64,000 bases of DNA from an uncultured Psychrobacter sp. GTDB lineage: Bacteria; Pseudomonadota; Gammaproteobacteria; Pseudomonadales; Moraxellaceae. Positions 46,912-59,546 of the stretch are shown piece by piece. The notes below the pieces were generated by a model. That model had not been told where the DNA came from. It did not search any database and saw only the letters and a program-made list of their open reading frames with translations. The DNA is taken from NCBI RefSeq assembly GCF_947488565.1, contig NZ_CANKZC010000001.1, positions 983,655-1,047,654 of the forward strand, read 5' to 3'. Position 1 is the first letter of the stretch. Each line of letters begins with the position of its first letter. The position numbers were made by a program, and so were the translations under genes.

Positions 46912-49521
46912 ATGACCAAAAGAAACGCTACTGCTCGCCTCGTTCACTTTTTGGTGGGGATTGTTATTGCCTGTCTGGCACTTGCAATTATCCTTGCATT
47001 AACTGTGCCAATTGGCTTCTACGGTATGGCTATGTATTTGTCGCCAACCTTACCCAGTACTCAAGAAATAAAAACAGCCAGCCTTGAGATGCCACTGCAA
47101 ATATATAGTAGTGATGACAAGCTTATTGGCCAATATGGTAATCGCTTATCGCTCCCAGTTACCTTTGAAGAAATTCCTGAAAATTTGACCAATGCCTTTT
47201 TGGCTGCTGAAGACTCATCGTTCTTTCAACATAGTGGTATTAGTATTAAAGGACTTGGTCGCGCTGTTACCGAAGCGGTCACTGACGATGAAGGTCAGAC
47301 AGGTGGCTCTACTATTACTATGCAGGTCGCCAAAAATTACTTTTTAAGCCCTGAGCGTACTTTAAACAGAAAGTTAACCGAACTGTTTTTAGCGCGTAAA
47401 ATGGAAGATGAGCTGAGTAAAAATGATATCCTGACGTTATATGTCAACAAAATTTATCTTGGAGAAGGGGCATACGGTATACGTGCAGCAGCCAAAAAAT
47501 ATTATAGTAAGTCTTTAGAGAGTCTGACCGTTGCTGAAATGGCTATGCTGGCAGGCTTACCTAAAGCGCCATCAAAGTATAATCCTGTCGCCAACCCTGA
47601 TCGTGCACTTACCCGCCGTAACTGGATTATTGGTCGCATGCATGAGCTTGGTTATATCAGTGATGCTGAGCATAGCGAAGCTATAAGTGCCCCTATCGGT
47701 CTAAAACTTTATCAAGAAAAGCTTGATGTCAACATGCCTTATCTGGCAGAAATGACACGTTATGCCTTGGTCAATCGCTATGGTGAACAGGTGGTTAACG
47801 GAGGCTGGCGCGTTCGCCTTACTGTCGATAGTGAGGTACAACAAGCGGCTGAAGCAGCTATATCGAAAGGGCTAATAGCCTATGATCATCGCCACGGCTG
47901 GCGAGGTGCAGAAGCAAATGATGAGCCTTTAGAAGACTTTCGACGTTATGGCGGTATGTATCCAGCTAAAGTCACTAAAGTTAACTCACGTAGCTTTGAA
48001 GCCACAATGCCATCTGGTGAAAACGTTACGGTTAACTGGTCAGGTATGAGCTGGGCACGTAAGTATTTTTCAGCGAATCGTATTGGCTACTACCCAAGTA
48101 ACGCCAAACAAATTGTGAATGAGAATGATATTATTCGCTTGGTACCGACCAATAATGGTGGTTGGAAACTGGCACAGATACCAGATGTACAAGGCAGTCT
48201 GGTTTCGCTAAATCCTGATACAGGGGCAGTCAACGCCCTAGTTGGCGGCTTTGACTTTAATCACAGTAAGTTCAATCGTGCACTGCAGGGTTGGCGTCAA
48301 CCAGGTTCAACGATTAAGCCATTGGTTTATACAGCTGCCCTAGAAAAAGGCTATCGCTCAGATAGTATTGTTTCAGATCGTCCTATCCAAGTAGGTGAAT
48401 GGAAACCCAAAAACTCCGATCAACGTTTTTTAGGTGACATTACCTTGCGCCGTGGTCTATACCTGTCACGCAACTTAGTTTCTATACGTTTGCTACAAGC
48501 CATTGGCATCTCAGATACACGCAATTTACTAGATCAGTTTGGGCTGGATAAAGAAAAGCTACCAACGACCTTATCGTTAGCGCTTGGTACTGGACAGGCA
48601 ACGCCGTTACAAATGGCCACTGCTTATGCAAGTTTCGCCAATGGCGGTCACCGTGTTCAACCTTATTTTATTGAACAAATCTACAATTATGACAATAAAT
48701 TGTTGTTTCAAGCAAATCCGCAGCAAGCGTGCGCATTGTGTTTTAATGAACAAGTCGACAGCCTTAACGCCAAACTGGTTGAAGAGTATAATCAGTCGCT
48801 TAAAGACAAAGATGACAGTTCTAATGATGAGTTAGTAAATACTGATAATTTAGAAGAAGAAACTGAGCAAGCAGTCGATACGAGTAATTTGAGTGTCTAT
48901 GATGCCAGTCCACAAGCAGATCGTCTAAAAGCACCTGCAGTACAATACCTACATGCAAGCCAAGCACCGCGTATCTTAAAGCCAAGAGTTGCTTTTGAGA
49001 TGGCTGATATTTTGCGCGATGTTGTGCAGCGCGGTACAGCGGTACGTGCAAAAGCTTTGGGTCGTAGCGATATTGGTGGTAAAACGGGTACTACTAATGA
49101 CGCCAAAGATGCTTGGTTTGCAGGATTTCATCCAACCAGTGCCACTGTGGTCTGGATGGGCTTTGATCAACCATCGACATTAGGGCGACGTGAATATGGA
49201 GGCGTCGCAGCGCTACCAGTATGGATGGACTTTATGAAGGTACAATTAAAAGATCAACCTTACCAATGGGTTTCGGTTAATAATCGTGCCAAGTCCAAAA
49301 AGCAGCAACAGCGTATTCTAGAGATGACTGATGATGGGATTGTCGATCCTGATGATGAAAACCAAAAGATTGACAATGTTGCAAAACCAGTGGCACCTAA
49401 ACCGCAGCAGCGTAAGGCTCCTGAACCGATTGAAATAGAAGAAAATGGAAATAACGACAGTGTTCCTCAAAATCCATTATCAGTAACGCCAGCAAAACGT
49501 ATGCCCCCTATGCCAGAATAA
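46912..49521 (+). CDS. mrcA: Penicillin-binding protein 1A (bifunctional)
   Basis: Inner-membrane peptidoglycan glycosyltransferase and transpeptidase, 869 residues. TM helix about 11-35. The glycosyltransferase domain has AAEDSSFFQHSGISIKG with catalytic Glu near residue 101, then GGSTITMQVAKNYFLSPERT and RKLTELFLARKME. An OB-like insert is at about 310-430. The transpeptidase has the active Ser in PGSTIKPLVY (about 464), SRN in YLSRNLVSIRLL, and KTGTTND (about 723). The C-terminal tail is polar. An upstream in-frame TTG exists at 46897, but ATG 46912 (MTKRNATARL) fits the usual short cytoplasmic head. It is divergent from pilM, as in Pseudomonas ponA. Confidence 0.96.
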   Translation: MTKRNATARLVHFLVGIVIACLALAIILALTVPIGFYGMAMYLSPTLPSTQEIKTASLEMPLQIYSSDDKLIGQYGNRLSLPVTFEEIPENLTNAFLAAEDSSFFQHSGISIKGLGRAVTEAVTDDEGQTGGSTITMQVAKNYFLSPERTLNRKLTELFLARKMEDELSKNDILTLYVNKIYLGEGAYGIRAAAKKYYSKSLESLTVAEMAMLAGLPKAPSKYNPVANPDRALTRRNWIIGRMHELGYISDAEHSEAISAPIGLKLYQEKLDVNMPYLAEMTRYALVNRYGEQVVNGGWRVRLTVDSEVQQAAEAAISKGLIAYDHRHGWRGAEANDEPLEDFRRYGGMYPAKVTKVNSRSFEATMPSGENVTVNWSGMSWARKYFSANRIGYYPSNAKQIVNENDIIRLVPTNNGGWKLAQIPDVQGSLVSLNPDTGAVNALVGGFDFNHSKFNRALQGWRQPGSTIKPLVYTAALEKGYRSDSIVSDRPIQVGEWKPKNSDQRFLGDITLRRGLYLSRNLVSIRLLQAIGISDTRNLLDQFGLDKEKLPTTLSLALGTGQATPLQMATAYASFANGGHRVQPYFIEQIYNYDNKLLFQANPQQACALCFNEQVDSLNAKLVEEYNQSLKDKDDSSNDELVNTDNLEEETEQAVDTSNLSVYDASPQADRLKAPAVQYLHASQAPRILKPRVAFEMADILRDVVQRGTAVRAKALGRSDIGGKTGTTNDAKDAWFAGFHPTSATVVWMGFDQPSTLGRREYGGVAALPVWMDFMKVQLKDQPYQWVSVNNRAKSKKQQQRILEMTDDGIVDPDDENQKIDNVAKPVAPKPQQRKAPEPIEIEENGNNDSVPQNPLSVTPAKRMPPMPE

Positions 49522-49554
49522 GTTGGTTGTCGTTTTGCTGATCATGGAAATACT

Positions 49555-49590
49555 AAAAAGCTTGTTCAATGAATATTGAGCAAGCTTTTT
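49555..49590. terminator. Bidirectional terminator after mrcA
   Basis: AAAAAGCTTG / CAAGCTTTTT stem, extended by TTCA/TGAG-type pairs, with A- and T-runs. It lies between convergent mrcA and the DUF6586-like gene. Confidence 0.88.
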
Positions 49591-49679
49591 AACGTTGGAT
49601 ATCTAAATATTAAACCCTTCTACAAAGCTTACCAATAGCCCGCTTTGCAAAAGCTCATCACTTTACTCTGATAATCTAT

Positions 49680-50213
49680 TTAAAACTCTACCATGCCTGC
49701 ACGCAATTGTTCAATCAGTTCTAAAAACTGTTGTCGCCACTCACGTATAGTCGCTTCATCAGGTAGCCACTGATTCGATAGTGTGACTACATTCACAATA
49801 AGGTCACGCGGTTCTTGCTCCAAGTCATTTATATTCATGTCTTTGTCGACGATCTGATCTGGTAATACTGCATATAAACAACGTTGATAAGCGCGTTCTA
49901 CATTTGCCAAAAACCCTTGCTGCTGCAGTTGCTGTAAGCGCTGTACCTCTGGTGATACTTGAGTACGTTCTTTAAGTGCTAGCTCAATACTTTCTAAAGT
50001 TGGCGCTGACATATCCAGACTATAAAATTGTGCAAGCTCTTGCATAAACGCTAAAAAAGTACCGTACAAATGAAAAATAGCGGTTTCACAATGAGCTTGA
50101 TACAACTGTTTATCACTACTATCGCCCGCTGCCTGACAGGCCAGACGACAAAAATACAGCTTTTGATTGGTTCGATCAGCTTGGTATTTGGCAACACGCC
50201 CTTTACCTGCCAT
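49680..50213 (-). CDS. DUF6586-like protein of unknown function
   Basis: 177-residue all-helical soluble protein. The segment ADRTNQKLYFCRLACQAA (residues 12-29), followed by CETAIFHLYGTFLAFMQELAQFY, matches my memory of the short pseudomonad/acinetobacter family DUF6586 (TNQKLYFA...FHLYGA). The C-terminus has WLPDEATIREWRQQFLELIEQLR. No catalytic motif is seen. The TAAGG-like ribosome binding site before ATG 50211-50213 is modest. It lies downstream of rpoC on the same strand beyond a terminator, so it has its own promoter or depends on read-through. Confidence 0.7.
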   Translation of the reverse strand: MAGKGRVAKYQADRTNQKLYFCRLACQAAGDSSDKQLYQAHCETAIFHLYGTFLAFMQELAQFYSLDMSAPTLESIELALKERTQVSPEVQRLQQLQQQGFLANVERAYQRCLYAVLPDQIVDKDMNINDLEQEPRDLIVNVVTLSNQWLPDEATIREWRQQFLELIEQLRAGMVEF

Positions 50214-50322
50214 ATGTTTATCCTTATAAATAATAAAATAGGAGCGACTTATAAAGTTGCTTTTAGCAGTGTACTATCTTATCGGTTGATAAAACTATTA
50301 GTTTTTTAGTTTTTACGCCCAT

Positions 50323-50352
50323 AAAAAAGCCAGCAACATGGCTGGCTTTTTT
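50323..50352 (-). terminator. Rho-independent terminator after rpoC
   Basis: Perfect 12-bp stem AAAAAAGCCAGC / GCTGGCTTTTTT with a 6-base loop. It lies 35 bp after the rpoC stop and has a T-tract on the minus strand. Confidence 0.93.
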
Positions 50353-50386
50353 ACTCTGATTACAATGATATGTTAAGCATCTACGA

Positions 50387-53300
50387 TTAAGATTGGCTAT
50401 CTTGATTAAGTTCTTGCGCAAAGGCTTCATCAAAACTGGCAAAGTCTTTACTATCAGTACTAGCAGACATATCAAAAGCGGCATTGATATCGTTGTCTTG
50501 TAGCGTTTGCTCCGCTTTTTCTTTGCGAGTTTTATGATACGCAAGACCCGTACCTGCAGGGATCAGACGACCAACAACCACGTTTTCTTTTAGACCACGT
50601 AACTCATCTACCTTACCAGTAACAGCGGCAGCAGTTAGTACACGAGTGGTCTCTTGGAACGATGCCGCTGAGATGAAGCTTTCGGTTGCAAGACTCGCTT
50701 TAGTGATACCAAGCAGTTGACGCTCATACTGTACTGGGAATTTATCTTCTTCCGTAAGCTTTGCATTCAATGCGATAAGATCTGCATATTCAGCTTGGTC
50801 ACCTTTAAAGTGGCTTGAATCCCCACCATCAGTGATCTCAACTTTACGTAGCATTTGACGAATAATAACCTCGATGTGCTTATCGTTGATCTTCACACCT
50901 TGTAAGCGGTAAACATCTTGTACTTCGTTAACGATATAGTTAGCAAGGGCCGTTTGACCTTTTAAACGTAAGATATCGTGCGGGTTTTGTGGACCATCAG
51001 CAATAATCTCACCACGTGCCACTGTCTCATTTTCAAAGACGTTGATCTGACGCCATTTCGGGATTAGTTCTTCATGAACCTCGCCATCTTCATTGGTAAT
51101 AATAAAGCGATTTTTGCCTTTGGTCTCTTTACCAAAGCTAACCACACCTGTCATCTCTGCCATGATGGCGTGATCTTTTGGACGACGTGCTTCAAATAAG
51201 TCAGCCACACGTGGTAGACCACCAGTGATGTCTTTTGTACCTGAAGTTGCTTGTGGTACACGGCCTAAAATAGAACCTGCGGCTACTTTCTCACCATCGC
51301 TAACACGAATAATCGTTTCAGCAGGTAAGAAATAAATCACTTCTTTGCCTTCATCAGTATTCAAAATGATGGCAGGACGTAAATCTTTTGCCGTACTTGA
51401 ACGATCACGAGTGGCTAGAATTTCAAACGAGCTCATACCAGTTGCGTCATCAACTTTTACTGTGGCAGTCATACCATCAGTAATATCGCTGAAGCGTGCT
51501 GTACCCGCAAATTCTGTAATGATTGGATGCGTATGCGGATCCCATTTAGCGATCGTCTGACCACCATCAACCTGCTCTTCGTTCTTAACCAACACACTTG
51601 AACCGTAAGGTACTTTATAACGCTCACGCTCACGACCTAAATCATCAGTAATGGCGATCTCAGCTGAACGCGATACGATGACTAAGTGACCGTCCGTATG
51701 TTCAACCGTTTTCATGTTTTCAAAATGCGCTTGACCTGCGTTACGCACAGAGATGCTGTTATCGACAGATGCTGAGCTTGCTGCCCCGCCGACGTGGAAA
51801 GTACGCATAGTTAGCTGAGTACCAGGCTCGCCGATAGACTGCGCTGCCATAACACCCACTGACTCACCGATATTAACTTTATGACCACGAGCCAAATCAC
51901 GACCATAACATTGCGAGCAAACACCATGAGCGACATTACAAGTAATCACTGAGCGTACCCAAATATCATCGATTGCATTTTCATCGAGAATATTTACCCA
52001 CTGCTCATCGATCAACGTACCTGCTGGAACCAATACTTTTGTTTCATCATTGTTGTACGTCACATCACGTGCTGTCACACGGCCCAAGACGAGCTCACCA
52101 AGTTTTTCGATGATCTCACCACCTTGAATATGCGGCGTCATAAGCAAGCCTTGCTCAGTACCACAGTCATCAGTGGTAATAACCAAGTCTTGTGCAACAT
52201 CGACCAAACGACGAGTCAGATAACCTGAGTTAGCCGTTTTCAATGCGGTATCTGCTAGACCTTTACGCGCACCGTGAGTAGAGATAAAGTACTGTAGTAC
52301 CGTTAAGCCTTCACGGAAGTTGGCTTTAATTGGTGTCTCAATAATTGAGCCATCCGGTTTAGCCATCAAGCCACGCATACCAGCAAGCTGACGAATCTGA
52401 GCGGCACTACCACGAGCGCCTGAGTCCGACATGATGTAGATTGAGTTAAAGGATTTTTGCTCTTCTTCTTCACCTTGAGCATTGATGACTTTGTCAGTAG
52501 CCAAGTTGTCCATCATTGCTTTTGCAACTTTGTCATTGGTACGTGACCAGATATCGACCACTTTATTATAACGCTCACCAGCAGTGACAAAACCTTGCTC
52601 AAACTGATCTTCAATCTCGCGTACTTCTGCCTCTGCCGTCTCAATAATCTGCTTTTTGCTGGGTGGAATAACCATGTCATCCAAACCGATTGATACACCA
52701 GATAAGGTTGCTTGAGCAAAACCTAAGTACATCAATTGGTCAGCGAACATGACACTGTCTTTTACACCCATATTACGATAGCAAGAGTTAATCAGACGTG
52801 AGATATTTTTCTTCGTCATCTCTTGGTTGCATTCATCAAATGACATACCTTTTGGCATGATATTCCAAATCAGCAAACGACCAGCAACCGTTTCTTTTAA
52901 ACTGGTCTCTTTCGTATGATTGCCTTCTTCATCAATACGTGTTTCAGCGACACGTACTTTTATCTTAGCATTCACATGCAAGTCATTAGAACCGATCGCA
53001 CGTAAGGCTTCATTGACAGTAGCAAAGACCATGCCTTCGCCTTTAGCATTCACTGATGAACGGCTAATATAATACAAACCAAGTACCACATCTTGCGACG
53101 GTACAATAATTGGATCACCATTTGCAGGTGACAAGATATTGTTAGTCGACATCATCAAGGCACGTGATTCAAGCTGTGCTTCTAGCGTCAATGGCACGTG
53201 TACTGCCATTTGGTCACCATCAAAGTCAGCGTTAAATGCAGTACAAACGAGCGGATGTAACTGAATCGCTTTACCTTCAATAAGTACTGGCTCGAACGCT

Positions 53301-54610
53301 TGTAGACCCAAACGGTGAAGCGTTGGCGCACGGTTTAGTAATACTGGATGCTCACGGATGACCATGGCCAGCATATCCCACACTTGCGGCTCTTCACGCT
53401 CAACCATCTTTTTGGCCGCTTTAATCGTGGTTGCCATACCATGTGACAATAGTTTGGAATAAGTAAACGGTTTGAATAGCTCAAGTGCCATTTTCTTTGG
53501 TAGACCACACTGATGTAGACGTAGCGTTGGACCTACCACGATGACCGAACGACCTGAGTAATCGACACGTTTACCAAGCAAGTTTTGACGGAAACGGCCC
53601 TGCTTACCTTTGATCATATCAGCCAAAGATTTCAATGGACGCTTATTACTTCCAGTAATCGCACGACCGCGACGACCGTTATCAAGTAGCGCATCAACTG
53701 ATTCTTGTAGCATACGTTTTTCGTTACGTACGATAATATCAGGCGCACTTAGCTCTAATAGACGCTTTAGACGGTTGTTACGGTTGATAACGCGGCGATA
53801 CAAATCGTTTAAATCTGAGGTCGCAAAACGCCCACCTTCTAGTGGTACTAACGGACGTAGATCCGGTGGTAGTACTGGCAAGATAGTCATTACCATCCAC
53901 TCAGGCTTGTTATTAGAATCACGGAATGCCTCTAATAATTTGAGACGCTTAGACATCTTTTTAAGCTTAGTCTCAGAACCTGTCTGCGGAATAGCTTCAC
54001 GCAGCTCATCAATCTCTAAATCTAGATCGATGTCTTTTAATAGATCTTGTACGGCTTCAGCACCCATCTTGGCGACAAACTCATCACCAAACTCTTCAAG
54101 CGCTTTATAGTAGTCTTCATCATCAAGCAGTTGGTACTTTTCAAGACTGGTCAATCCTGGCTCGGTAACGATATAGCTTTCAAAATACAATACACGTTCA
54201 ATATCGCGCAAAGTCATGTCTAATAATAGACCAATACGGCTTGGTAATGATTTTAAAAACCAAATATGCGCAACTGGGCTAGCAAGGTCAATATGACCCA
54301 TGCGATCACGACGAACTTTAGCGGTAGTGACTTCAACGCCGCACTTCTCACAGATTACGCCTTGGAACTTACGACGTTTGTATTTACCACATAAGCATTC
54401 AAAATCTTTAACTGGGCCAAAGATTTTGGCACAGAACAGACCGTCACGCTCAGGCTTGAAAGTACGATAGTTAATCGTTTCAGGCTTTTTAACTTCACCA
54501 TGCGACCATGATTTAATAACATCAGGTGACGCTAAGGTAATTTGAATACTATCAAACTCACGATTACCGCTAGCGGTAGGGCTTTGCATAATATCGAGTA
54601 AATCTTTCAA
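50387..54610 (-). CDS. rpoC: RNA polymerase subunit beta-prime
   Basis: Largest subunit of RNA polymerase, 1407 residues, the same length as in E. coli. Zinc site 1 is [20 protein letters not shown] (about 70-89). The catalytic Mg motif [15 protein letters not shown] is at about 457-470. Bridge-helix and trigger-loop regions follow ([28 protein letters not shown]-like funnel). The second zinc site uses CGTEQG...[16 protein letters not shown]. It is co-transcribed with rpoB (169 bp gap, no terminator) and ends at a strong terminator. The ATG at 54608-54610 is preceded by GGAGAAGCAACTTG. Confidence 0.98.
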   Translation of the reverse strand: MKDLLDIMQSPTASGNREFDSIQITLASPDVIKSWSHGEVKKPETINYRTFKPERDGLFCAKIFGPVKDFECLCGKYKRRKFQGVICEKCGVEVTTAKVRRDRMGHIDLASPVAHIWFLKSLPSRIGLLLDMTLRDIERVLYFESYIVTEPGLTSLEKYQLLDDEDYYKALEEFGDEFVAKMGAEAVQDLLKDIDLDLEIDELREAIPQTGSETKLKKMSKRLKLLEAFRDSNNKPEWMVMTILPVLPPDLRPLVPLEGGRFATSDLNDLYRRVINRNNRLKRLLELSAPDIIVRNEKRMLQESVDALLDNGRRGRAITGSNKRPLKSLADMIKGKQGRFRQNLLGKRVDYSGRSVIVVGPTLRLHQCGLPKKMALELFKPFTYSKLLSHGMATTIKAAKKMVEREEPQVWDMLAMVIREHPVLLNRAPTLHRLGLQAFEPVLIEGKAIQLHPLVCTAFNADFDGDQMAVHVPLTLEAQLESRALMMSTNNILSPANGDPIIVPSQDVVLGLYYISRSSVNAKGEGMVFATVNEALRAIGSNDLHVNAKIKVRVAETRIDEEGNHTKETSLKETVAGRLLIWNIMPKGMSFDECNQEMTKKNISRLINSCYRNMGVKDSVMFADQLMYLGFAQATLSGVSIGLDDMVIPPSKKQIIETAEAEVREIEDQFEQGFVTAGERYNKVVDIWSRTNDKVAKAMMDNLATDKVINAQGEEEEQKSFNSIYIMSDSGARGSAAQIRQLAGMRGLMAKPDGSIIETPIKANFREGLTVLQYFISTHGARKGLADTALKTANSGYLTRRLVDVAQDLVITTDDCGTEQGLLMTPHIQGGEIIEKLGELVLGRVTARDVTYNNDETKVLVPAGTLIDEQWVNILDENAIDDIWVRSVITCNVAHGVCSQCYGRDLARGHKVNIGESVGVMAAQSIGEPGTQLTMRTFHVGGAASSASVDNSISVRNAGQAHFENMKTVEHTDGHLVIVSRSAEIAITDDLGRERERYKVPYGSSVLVKNEEQVDGGQTIAKWDPHTHPIITEFAGTARFSDITDGMTATVKVDDATGMSSFEILATRDRSSTAKDLRPAIILNTDEGKEVIYFLPAETIIRVSDGEKVAAGSILGRVPQATSGTKDITGGLPRVADLFEARRPKDHAIMAEMTGVVSFGKETKGKNRFIITNEDGEVHEELIPKWRQINVFENETVARGEIIADGPQNPHDILRLKGQTALANYIVNEVQDVYRLQGVKINDKHIEVIIRQMLRKVEITDGGDSSHFKGDQAEYADLIALNAKLTEEDKFPVQYERQLLGITKASLATESFISAASFQETTRVLTAAAVTGKVDELRGLKENVVVGRLIPAGTGLAYHKTRKEKAEQTLQDNDINAAFDMSASTDSKDFASFDEAFAQELNQDSQS

Positions 54611-54779
54611 GTTGCTTCTCCGTTATCTTTATAATCATCTGGCCGCGTTATACAACGTAAAGCGGATAAGATGAATGAAGGCAATGAATAGGGTTGAGAT
54701 AAATAACTAAAAGCAGCAGCAATGTGGTGTGCTGCCTTTAGTGTGACACCTAAGTTTAGAATCAATGAATCTTGTAAAC

Positions 54780-57700
54780 TTAGTGGGTCTCTTTTAACTC
54801 AATATTAAGACCTAGTGATTTGATTTCTTTGGTCAGTACGTTAAACGATTCAGGCATACCTGGATCCATATACTGCTCTCCATCAACGATGTTTTTATAC
54901 ATACGCGTACGGCCTTCAACATCATCCGATTTCACTGTTAGCATCTCTTGCAACGTATAGGTCGCACCATAAGCTTCTAATGCCCATACTTCCATCTCAC
55001 CGAAGCGCTGACCACCAAACTGAGCTTTACCACCTAGCGGCTGCTGCGTGACTAATGAGTAAGAACCCGTTGAACGCGCATGCATCTTGTCATCAACCAA
55101 GTGGTTAAGTTTAAGCATATACATATAACCGACTGTCACTTTACGATCAAACTTCTGACCTGTACGACCATCATATAATGTTTGCTGACCATCTCTTGAT
55201 AAACCAGCAAGCTCAAGTAAGTCTTTGACTTGATGCTCGTGAGCGCCGTCAAATACTGCTGTACCCATCGGTACACCTTCACGTAAATTACCTGCTAGCG
55301 TCATGATATCTTCATCAGATAAGCTATCAAGATCAACGCCTTCGCCGCCAACTTTGTTATAGATTTGGTCTAAGAAATCACGTAGATCAGCCATCGCTGC
55401 TTGTGCTTTAAGCATACCGTCGATCTTATCGCCCAAGCCCTTTGCTGCCATACCTAAGTGTGTCTCTAATACCTGACCGATGTTCATACGCGATGGTACA
55501 CCTAGCGGGTTCAATACGATGTCAACAGTATTACCATGCTCGTCATAAGGCATATCTTCGACTGGCATAATACGTGATACCACACCTTTATTACCATGAC
55601 GGCCAGCCATCTTATCACCAGGCTGAATACGACGTTTAACCGCTAAATAGACTTTAACAATTTTTTGTACGCCATGTTGTAGATCGTCACCTGCAGTTAA
55701 TTTGCGTTTTTTCTCAGCAAACTTCACATCGATATCTTTTTGCTTGTCAATCAAGTAATCAGCGATTTGCGTTAGGCGCTCAGAGATTTCCTCTTCAACT
55801 GGTTGAATATCAAGCAAGGTCTCAAGGCTCATATCTTTCATATCAGCTAATGCCATAACCGTACCCGCTTTTAAACCAGCACCGCCGCTGACTTTTTGGC
55901 CATCTAACAAATTACCAATACGTCCACGAGCGGCTTCTTCAAAGATACGTAGCTCTTCTTTTAAATCTTTACGATAGCTGTCGAGCTGCGATTTTTCAAT
56001 CGCTCTTGCACGTGCGTCTTTTTCGACGCCGTCACGAGTAAAGACCTGTACATCAATAACCGTACCTTTACTTGAAGTCGGTACGCGCAGTGAGGTGTCT
56101 TTCACGTCAGCTGCTTTCTCACCAAAGATAGCCCGTAGTAGTTTCTCTTCTGGCGTCAATTGAGTTTCACCTTTTGGCGTGACTTTACCAACTAGGATAT
56201 CACCAGCATCAACTTCAGCACCGATATAGACGATACCTGCCTCATCAAGACTTGATAAAGCGGCTTCACCAACGTTTGGTATATCAGCAGTAATCTCTTC
56301 GGTGCCAAGCTTGGTATCACGCGCCACACAAGTCAATTCTTGAATGTGAATCGTAGTGAAACGATCTTCTTTAACGACTTTTTCAGATAGCAAGATTGAA
56401 TCTTCAAAGTTGTAACCATTCCACGGCATAAATGCGATGCGGATGTTCTGACCTAGCGCTAGCTCACCAAGATCCGTTGATGGACCATCAGCCAAGATAT
56501 CACCCAAAGCAATTTCATCACCTTGGTTTACAATGATACGTTGGTTAATACAAGTGTTTTGGTTAGAGCGCGTGTATTTGATCAAGTTATAGATATCGAT
56601 ACCCGCTTCACCAGCAGTCATCTCGTCTTCATTTACACGAACAACGATACGTGAGGCATCAACATCTTCAATCACACCGCCACGTTTAGCGATCACACAA
56701 ACACCTGAGTCACGCGCAACGTGACGCTCCATACCAGTACCTACCAACGGCTTATCAGCACGTAATGTAGGAACTGCCTGACGCTGCATGTTAGAACCCA
56801 TTAAGGCACGGTTTGCATCATCATGTTCTAGGAATGGAATTAGGCCTGCTGCTACTGATACAACCTGACTGGGTGACACATCCATATGCGTCACTTTCTC
56901 TGGCGGCATACGTACAAACTCGCCATAGCTACGCACACTAACCATCTCATCAGACAACGCACCATCTTCAGTCATTGGTGAGTCAGCTTGTGCAATCACA
57001 GTACCGACCTCTTCGATGGCTGATAGATACTCGATCATATCAGTCACTTTACCATCAACCACACGGCGATAAGGGGTCTCTAAGAAACCAAAGCTATTGG
57101 TTTTAGCAAACGTCGCTAATGAGTTGATAAGGCCAATGTTTGGACCTTCAGGTGTCTCAATCGGACAAACACGACCATAATGCGTATCATGTACGTCACG
57201 TACTTCAAAACCTGCACGCTCACGGGTTAGACCACCTGGTCCTAACGCTGATACACGGCGTTTATGGGTCACTTCAGACAATGGATTGTTTTGATCCATG
57301 AACTGTGATAACTGGCTTGAACCAAAGAACTCTTTTACCGCAGCCGCTACTGGCTTAGAGTTGATCAAATCTTGCGGTGATAAATTGTCAGATTCTGCTG
57401 ATGATAGACGCTCTTTAACTGCACGCTCAACACGTACTAGGCCAACACGGAATTGATTTTCTGCCATCTCGCCTACTGAACGAATACGGCGGTTACCTAG
57501 ATGGTCAATATCATCAACTTCACCGCGACCGTTACGAATTTCAATCAGCTCTTTTAATACATTAACAATATCATCATTGGTCAAAACGCTACGAGCACGT
57601 TGAGTGTCAGCATCATCAGTATCTTCAAACTCTAAACCTAGGCGACGGTTGAATTTCATACGACCGACGTTTGACAAATCATAACGATCAGCATTGAAGA

Positions 57701-58898
57701 ACATGCTCTCAAACAGCTTTTCAGCAGTCTCAACTGTTGGCGGCTCACCTGGACGCATGACTTTATAGATCTCGATTAGTGCTTCTTCACGAGTCGAGGT
57801 GCTATCGGCACGTAGCGTATCAGCGATGTAACTGCCTTGATCAATATCATTGGTAAATAGGATACTGAACTCTTTAATAGAATCACTCGCTTCATATGAG
57901 CTAAGTTTAACCAGCAATTCATGATCAATAAGTGTATTAGCGCGAGCGATAACTTCATCGTTAACGATGATGTCTTCTGCTAGAATACGCTCATATAGGT
58001 ATTCATCAGGCACCGCAATCTTGGTCATACCGGCTTCTTCAAGCTGACGGATACGGCGGGCATTAATACGTTTGCCCTGCTCAACAATGACGTCACCATC
58101 AGGCGAGACAATATCAAACTGTGCCATTTCACCGCGTAAACGATCAGCAACCAAATCAATCTCAAATTGCTCATCGCCTTTATAAACCGCGACTTTATCA
58201 AAGAATAAATCTAAAATCTCAGAAGTACTCAAACCCAAAGCACGCAGGATAATAGAAGCAAGTAGTTTACGACGGCGATCAATACGAGCAAAGACTAAGT
58301 CTTTGGCATCAAATTCAAAGTCAAGCCATGAACCACGGTAAGGAATGATACGCGCGTTATAAAGCACTTTACCACTTGAATGCGACTTACCTTTATCATG
58401 GTCAAAGAACACACCAGGTGAACGATGTAATTGAGAGACGATAACTCGTTCAGTACCGTTGATGATGAAAGTACCATTGTCTGTCATTAAAGGCATTTCA
58501 CCCATATAGACACTTTGCTCACGAATATCTTTGATAGCCGCTTTGCTGTCTTTATCTTTGCTGTCTTTGTCTTTGATGATCAAACGGATTTTGACACGCA
58601 TCGGAGCAGCAAACGTTGAACCACGTAAGATACACTCACGTTCATCAAATTCAGGCGTGCCTAAATAGTACTCAACAAATTGTAGCTCTGCGTTGCCAGA
58701 GTGACTCTCAATTGGGAAAATAGAGGAATACGCAGCTTGCAAACCAGTATTCTCACGAGCTTTTGGCTTTTTATGCTCTTGCAAAAATTGCTCGTAAGAA
58801 TCTACTTGGATAGACAATAAGTATGGAATGTCCATCACAGTGGGCAATTCAGCAAAACTTTTGCGAATACGCTTTTTTTCAGTATAAGAATATGCCAT
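54780..58898 (-). CDS. rpoB: RNA polymerase subunit beta
   Basis: Catalytic beta subunit, 1372 residues (E. coli 1342). The rifampicin region reads [20 protein letters not shown] then [20 protein letters not shown] at about 521-560. All usual resistance positions (equivalents of Ser 512, Asp 516, His 526, Ser 531) keep the sensitive-type residue. Further motifs are [30 protein letters not shown] (active-site region) and the C-terminal [25 protein letters not shown] Lys/Asp repeat ([12 protein letters not shown]) sits near residue 112. It is separated from rplL by 648 bp that include a terminator, so it must have its own promoter. Confidence 0.98.
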   Translation of the reverse strand: MAYSYTEKKRIRKSFAELPTVMDIPYLLSIQVDSYEQFLQEHKKPKARENTGLQAAYSSIFPIESHSGNAELQFVEYYLGTPEFDERECILRGSTFAAPMRVKIRLIIKDKDSKDKDSKAAIKDIREQSVYMGEMPLMTDNGTFIINGTERVIVSQLHRSPGVFFDHDKGKSHSSGKVLYNARIIPYRGSWLDFEFDAKDLVFARIDRRRKLLASIILRALGLSTSEILDLFFDKVAVYKGDEQFEIDLVADRLRGEMAQFDIVSPDGDVIVEQGKRINARRIRQLEEAGMTKIAVPDEYLYERILAEDIIVNDEVIARANTLIDHELLVKLSSYEASDSIKEFSILFTNDIDQGSYIADTLRADSTSTREEALIEIYKVMRPGEPPTVETAEKLFESMFFNADRYDLSNVGRMKFNRRLGLEFEDTDDADTQRARSVLTNDDIVNVLKELIEIRNGRGEVDDIDHLGNRRIRSVGEMAENQFRVGLVRVERAVKERLSSAESDNLSPQDLINSKPVAAAVKEFFGSSQLSQFMDQNNPLSEVTHKRRVSALGPGGLTRERAGFEVRDVHDTHYGRVCPIETPEGPNIGLINSLATFAKTNSFGFLETPYRRVVDGKVTDMIEYLSAIEEVGTVIAQADSPMTEDGALSDEMVSVRSYGEFVRMPPEKVTHMDVSPSQVVSVAAGLIPFLEHDDANRALMGSNMQRQAVPTLRADKPLVGTGMERHVARDSGVCVIAKRGGVIEDVDASRIVVRVNEDEMTAGEAGIDIYNLIKYTRSNQNTCINQRIIVNQGDEIALGDILADGPSTDLGELALGQNIRIAFMPWNGYNFEDSILLSEKVVKEDRFTTIHIQELTCVARDTKLGTEEITADIPNVGEAALSSLDEAGIVYIGAEVDAGDILVGKVTPKGETQLTPEEKLLRAIFGEKAADVKDTSLRVPTSSKGTVIDVQVFTRDGVEKDARARAIEKSQLDSYRKDLKEELRIFEEAARGRIGNLLDGQKVSGGAGLKAGTVMALADMKDMSLETLLDIQPVEEEISERLTQIADYLIDKQKDIDVKFAEKKRKLTAGDDLQHGVQKIVKVYLAVKRRIQPGDKMAGRHGNKGVVSRIMPVEDMPYDEHGNTVDIVLNPLGVPSRMNIGQVLETHLGMAAKGLGDKIDGMLKAQAAMADLRDFLDQIYNKVGGEGVDLDSLSDEDIMTLAGNLREGVPMGTAVFDGAHEHQVKDLLELAGLSRDGQQTLYDGRTGQKFDRKVTVGYMYMLKLNHLVDDKMHARSTGSYSLVTQQPLGGKAQFGGQRFGEMEVWALEAYGATYTLQEMLTVKSDDVEGRTRMYKNIVDGEQYMDPGMPESFNVLTKEIKSLGLNIELKETH

Positions 58899-59546
58899 CG
58901 AGAGTCCTTACAGTAGACGTGAAAACAAATGAAAAGCGTGGCCAACTTGCATAAATATTATGCAGATTTAGCGACGTAAACGATAATAAAATAAAAATTC
59001 TTACTAAAACTGTTCTATATAGATTGACGCTTCTAACAGAATAGTCATTTAACTGAGCTAAAATACAATTATCATGACGCAAAATAATGTAGTAAATTCA
59101 ACACATTAACACGAATATATGAGCGCTTTTACTTAAGATTTCAATAGCAAACCTTGCAGATACTCCAGCATTTATCTTTGAATTATATTAAACATATACA
59201 ATATGAAATGTATCGTCGTTAATACTTGCCGTCTACAAACCACTTGCCGGTAGTAAACCATGCTAGACTATTTAGAATTAAAATTAGGATTAATATAAAT
59301 ACTAGTAATAAAAGGAAAGTATGCAAGCACAAAAAAATGCCAAACGTCTAACGACATTTAGCTTACGTTAACTAACTTCAAAAACTGGCGTGTTTGCGTA
59401 CATGTATATCGTGTGTCCTTTTGATAGGTATCCACCGCATTAATGCGTACGTATATTGGCAGACACAAAAGGTCAAGCTACGAATTATAATAAAAAAAAG
59501 CCGATGATGCAAGGCATCATCAGCTTTTTTTCGTAACGCGTTAAAC
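58899..59546. other. 648-bp gap between rplL and rpoB
   Basis: Non-coding, A+T rich, with the rplL terminator at 59492-59531. A promoter for rpoBC is expected on the minus strand. Several TATAAT-like boxes exist, but I could not choose one pair with good spacing. No ORF with a ribosome binding site or RNA gene was recognised. Confidence 0.5.
59492..59531 (-). terminator. Strong terminator after rplL
   Basis: AAAAAAAAGC CGATGATGC / GCATCATC AGCTTTTTTT: a stem of 8-9 bp with a short loop, extended by A-T pairs and a T-tract on the minus strand. It starts 16 bp after the rplL stop. Confidence 0.92.

Noticed and set aside
53610-54110. 166-codon plus-strand frame opposite rpoC
   Set aside because: Ser/Arg-rich shadow of a highly conserved gene.
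57300-57400. Possible rifampicin-resistance change in rpoB
   Set aside because: The translated cluster shows sensitive-type residues at the usual positions.
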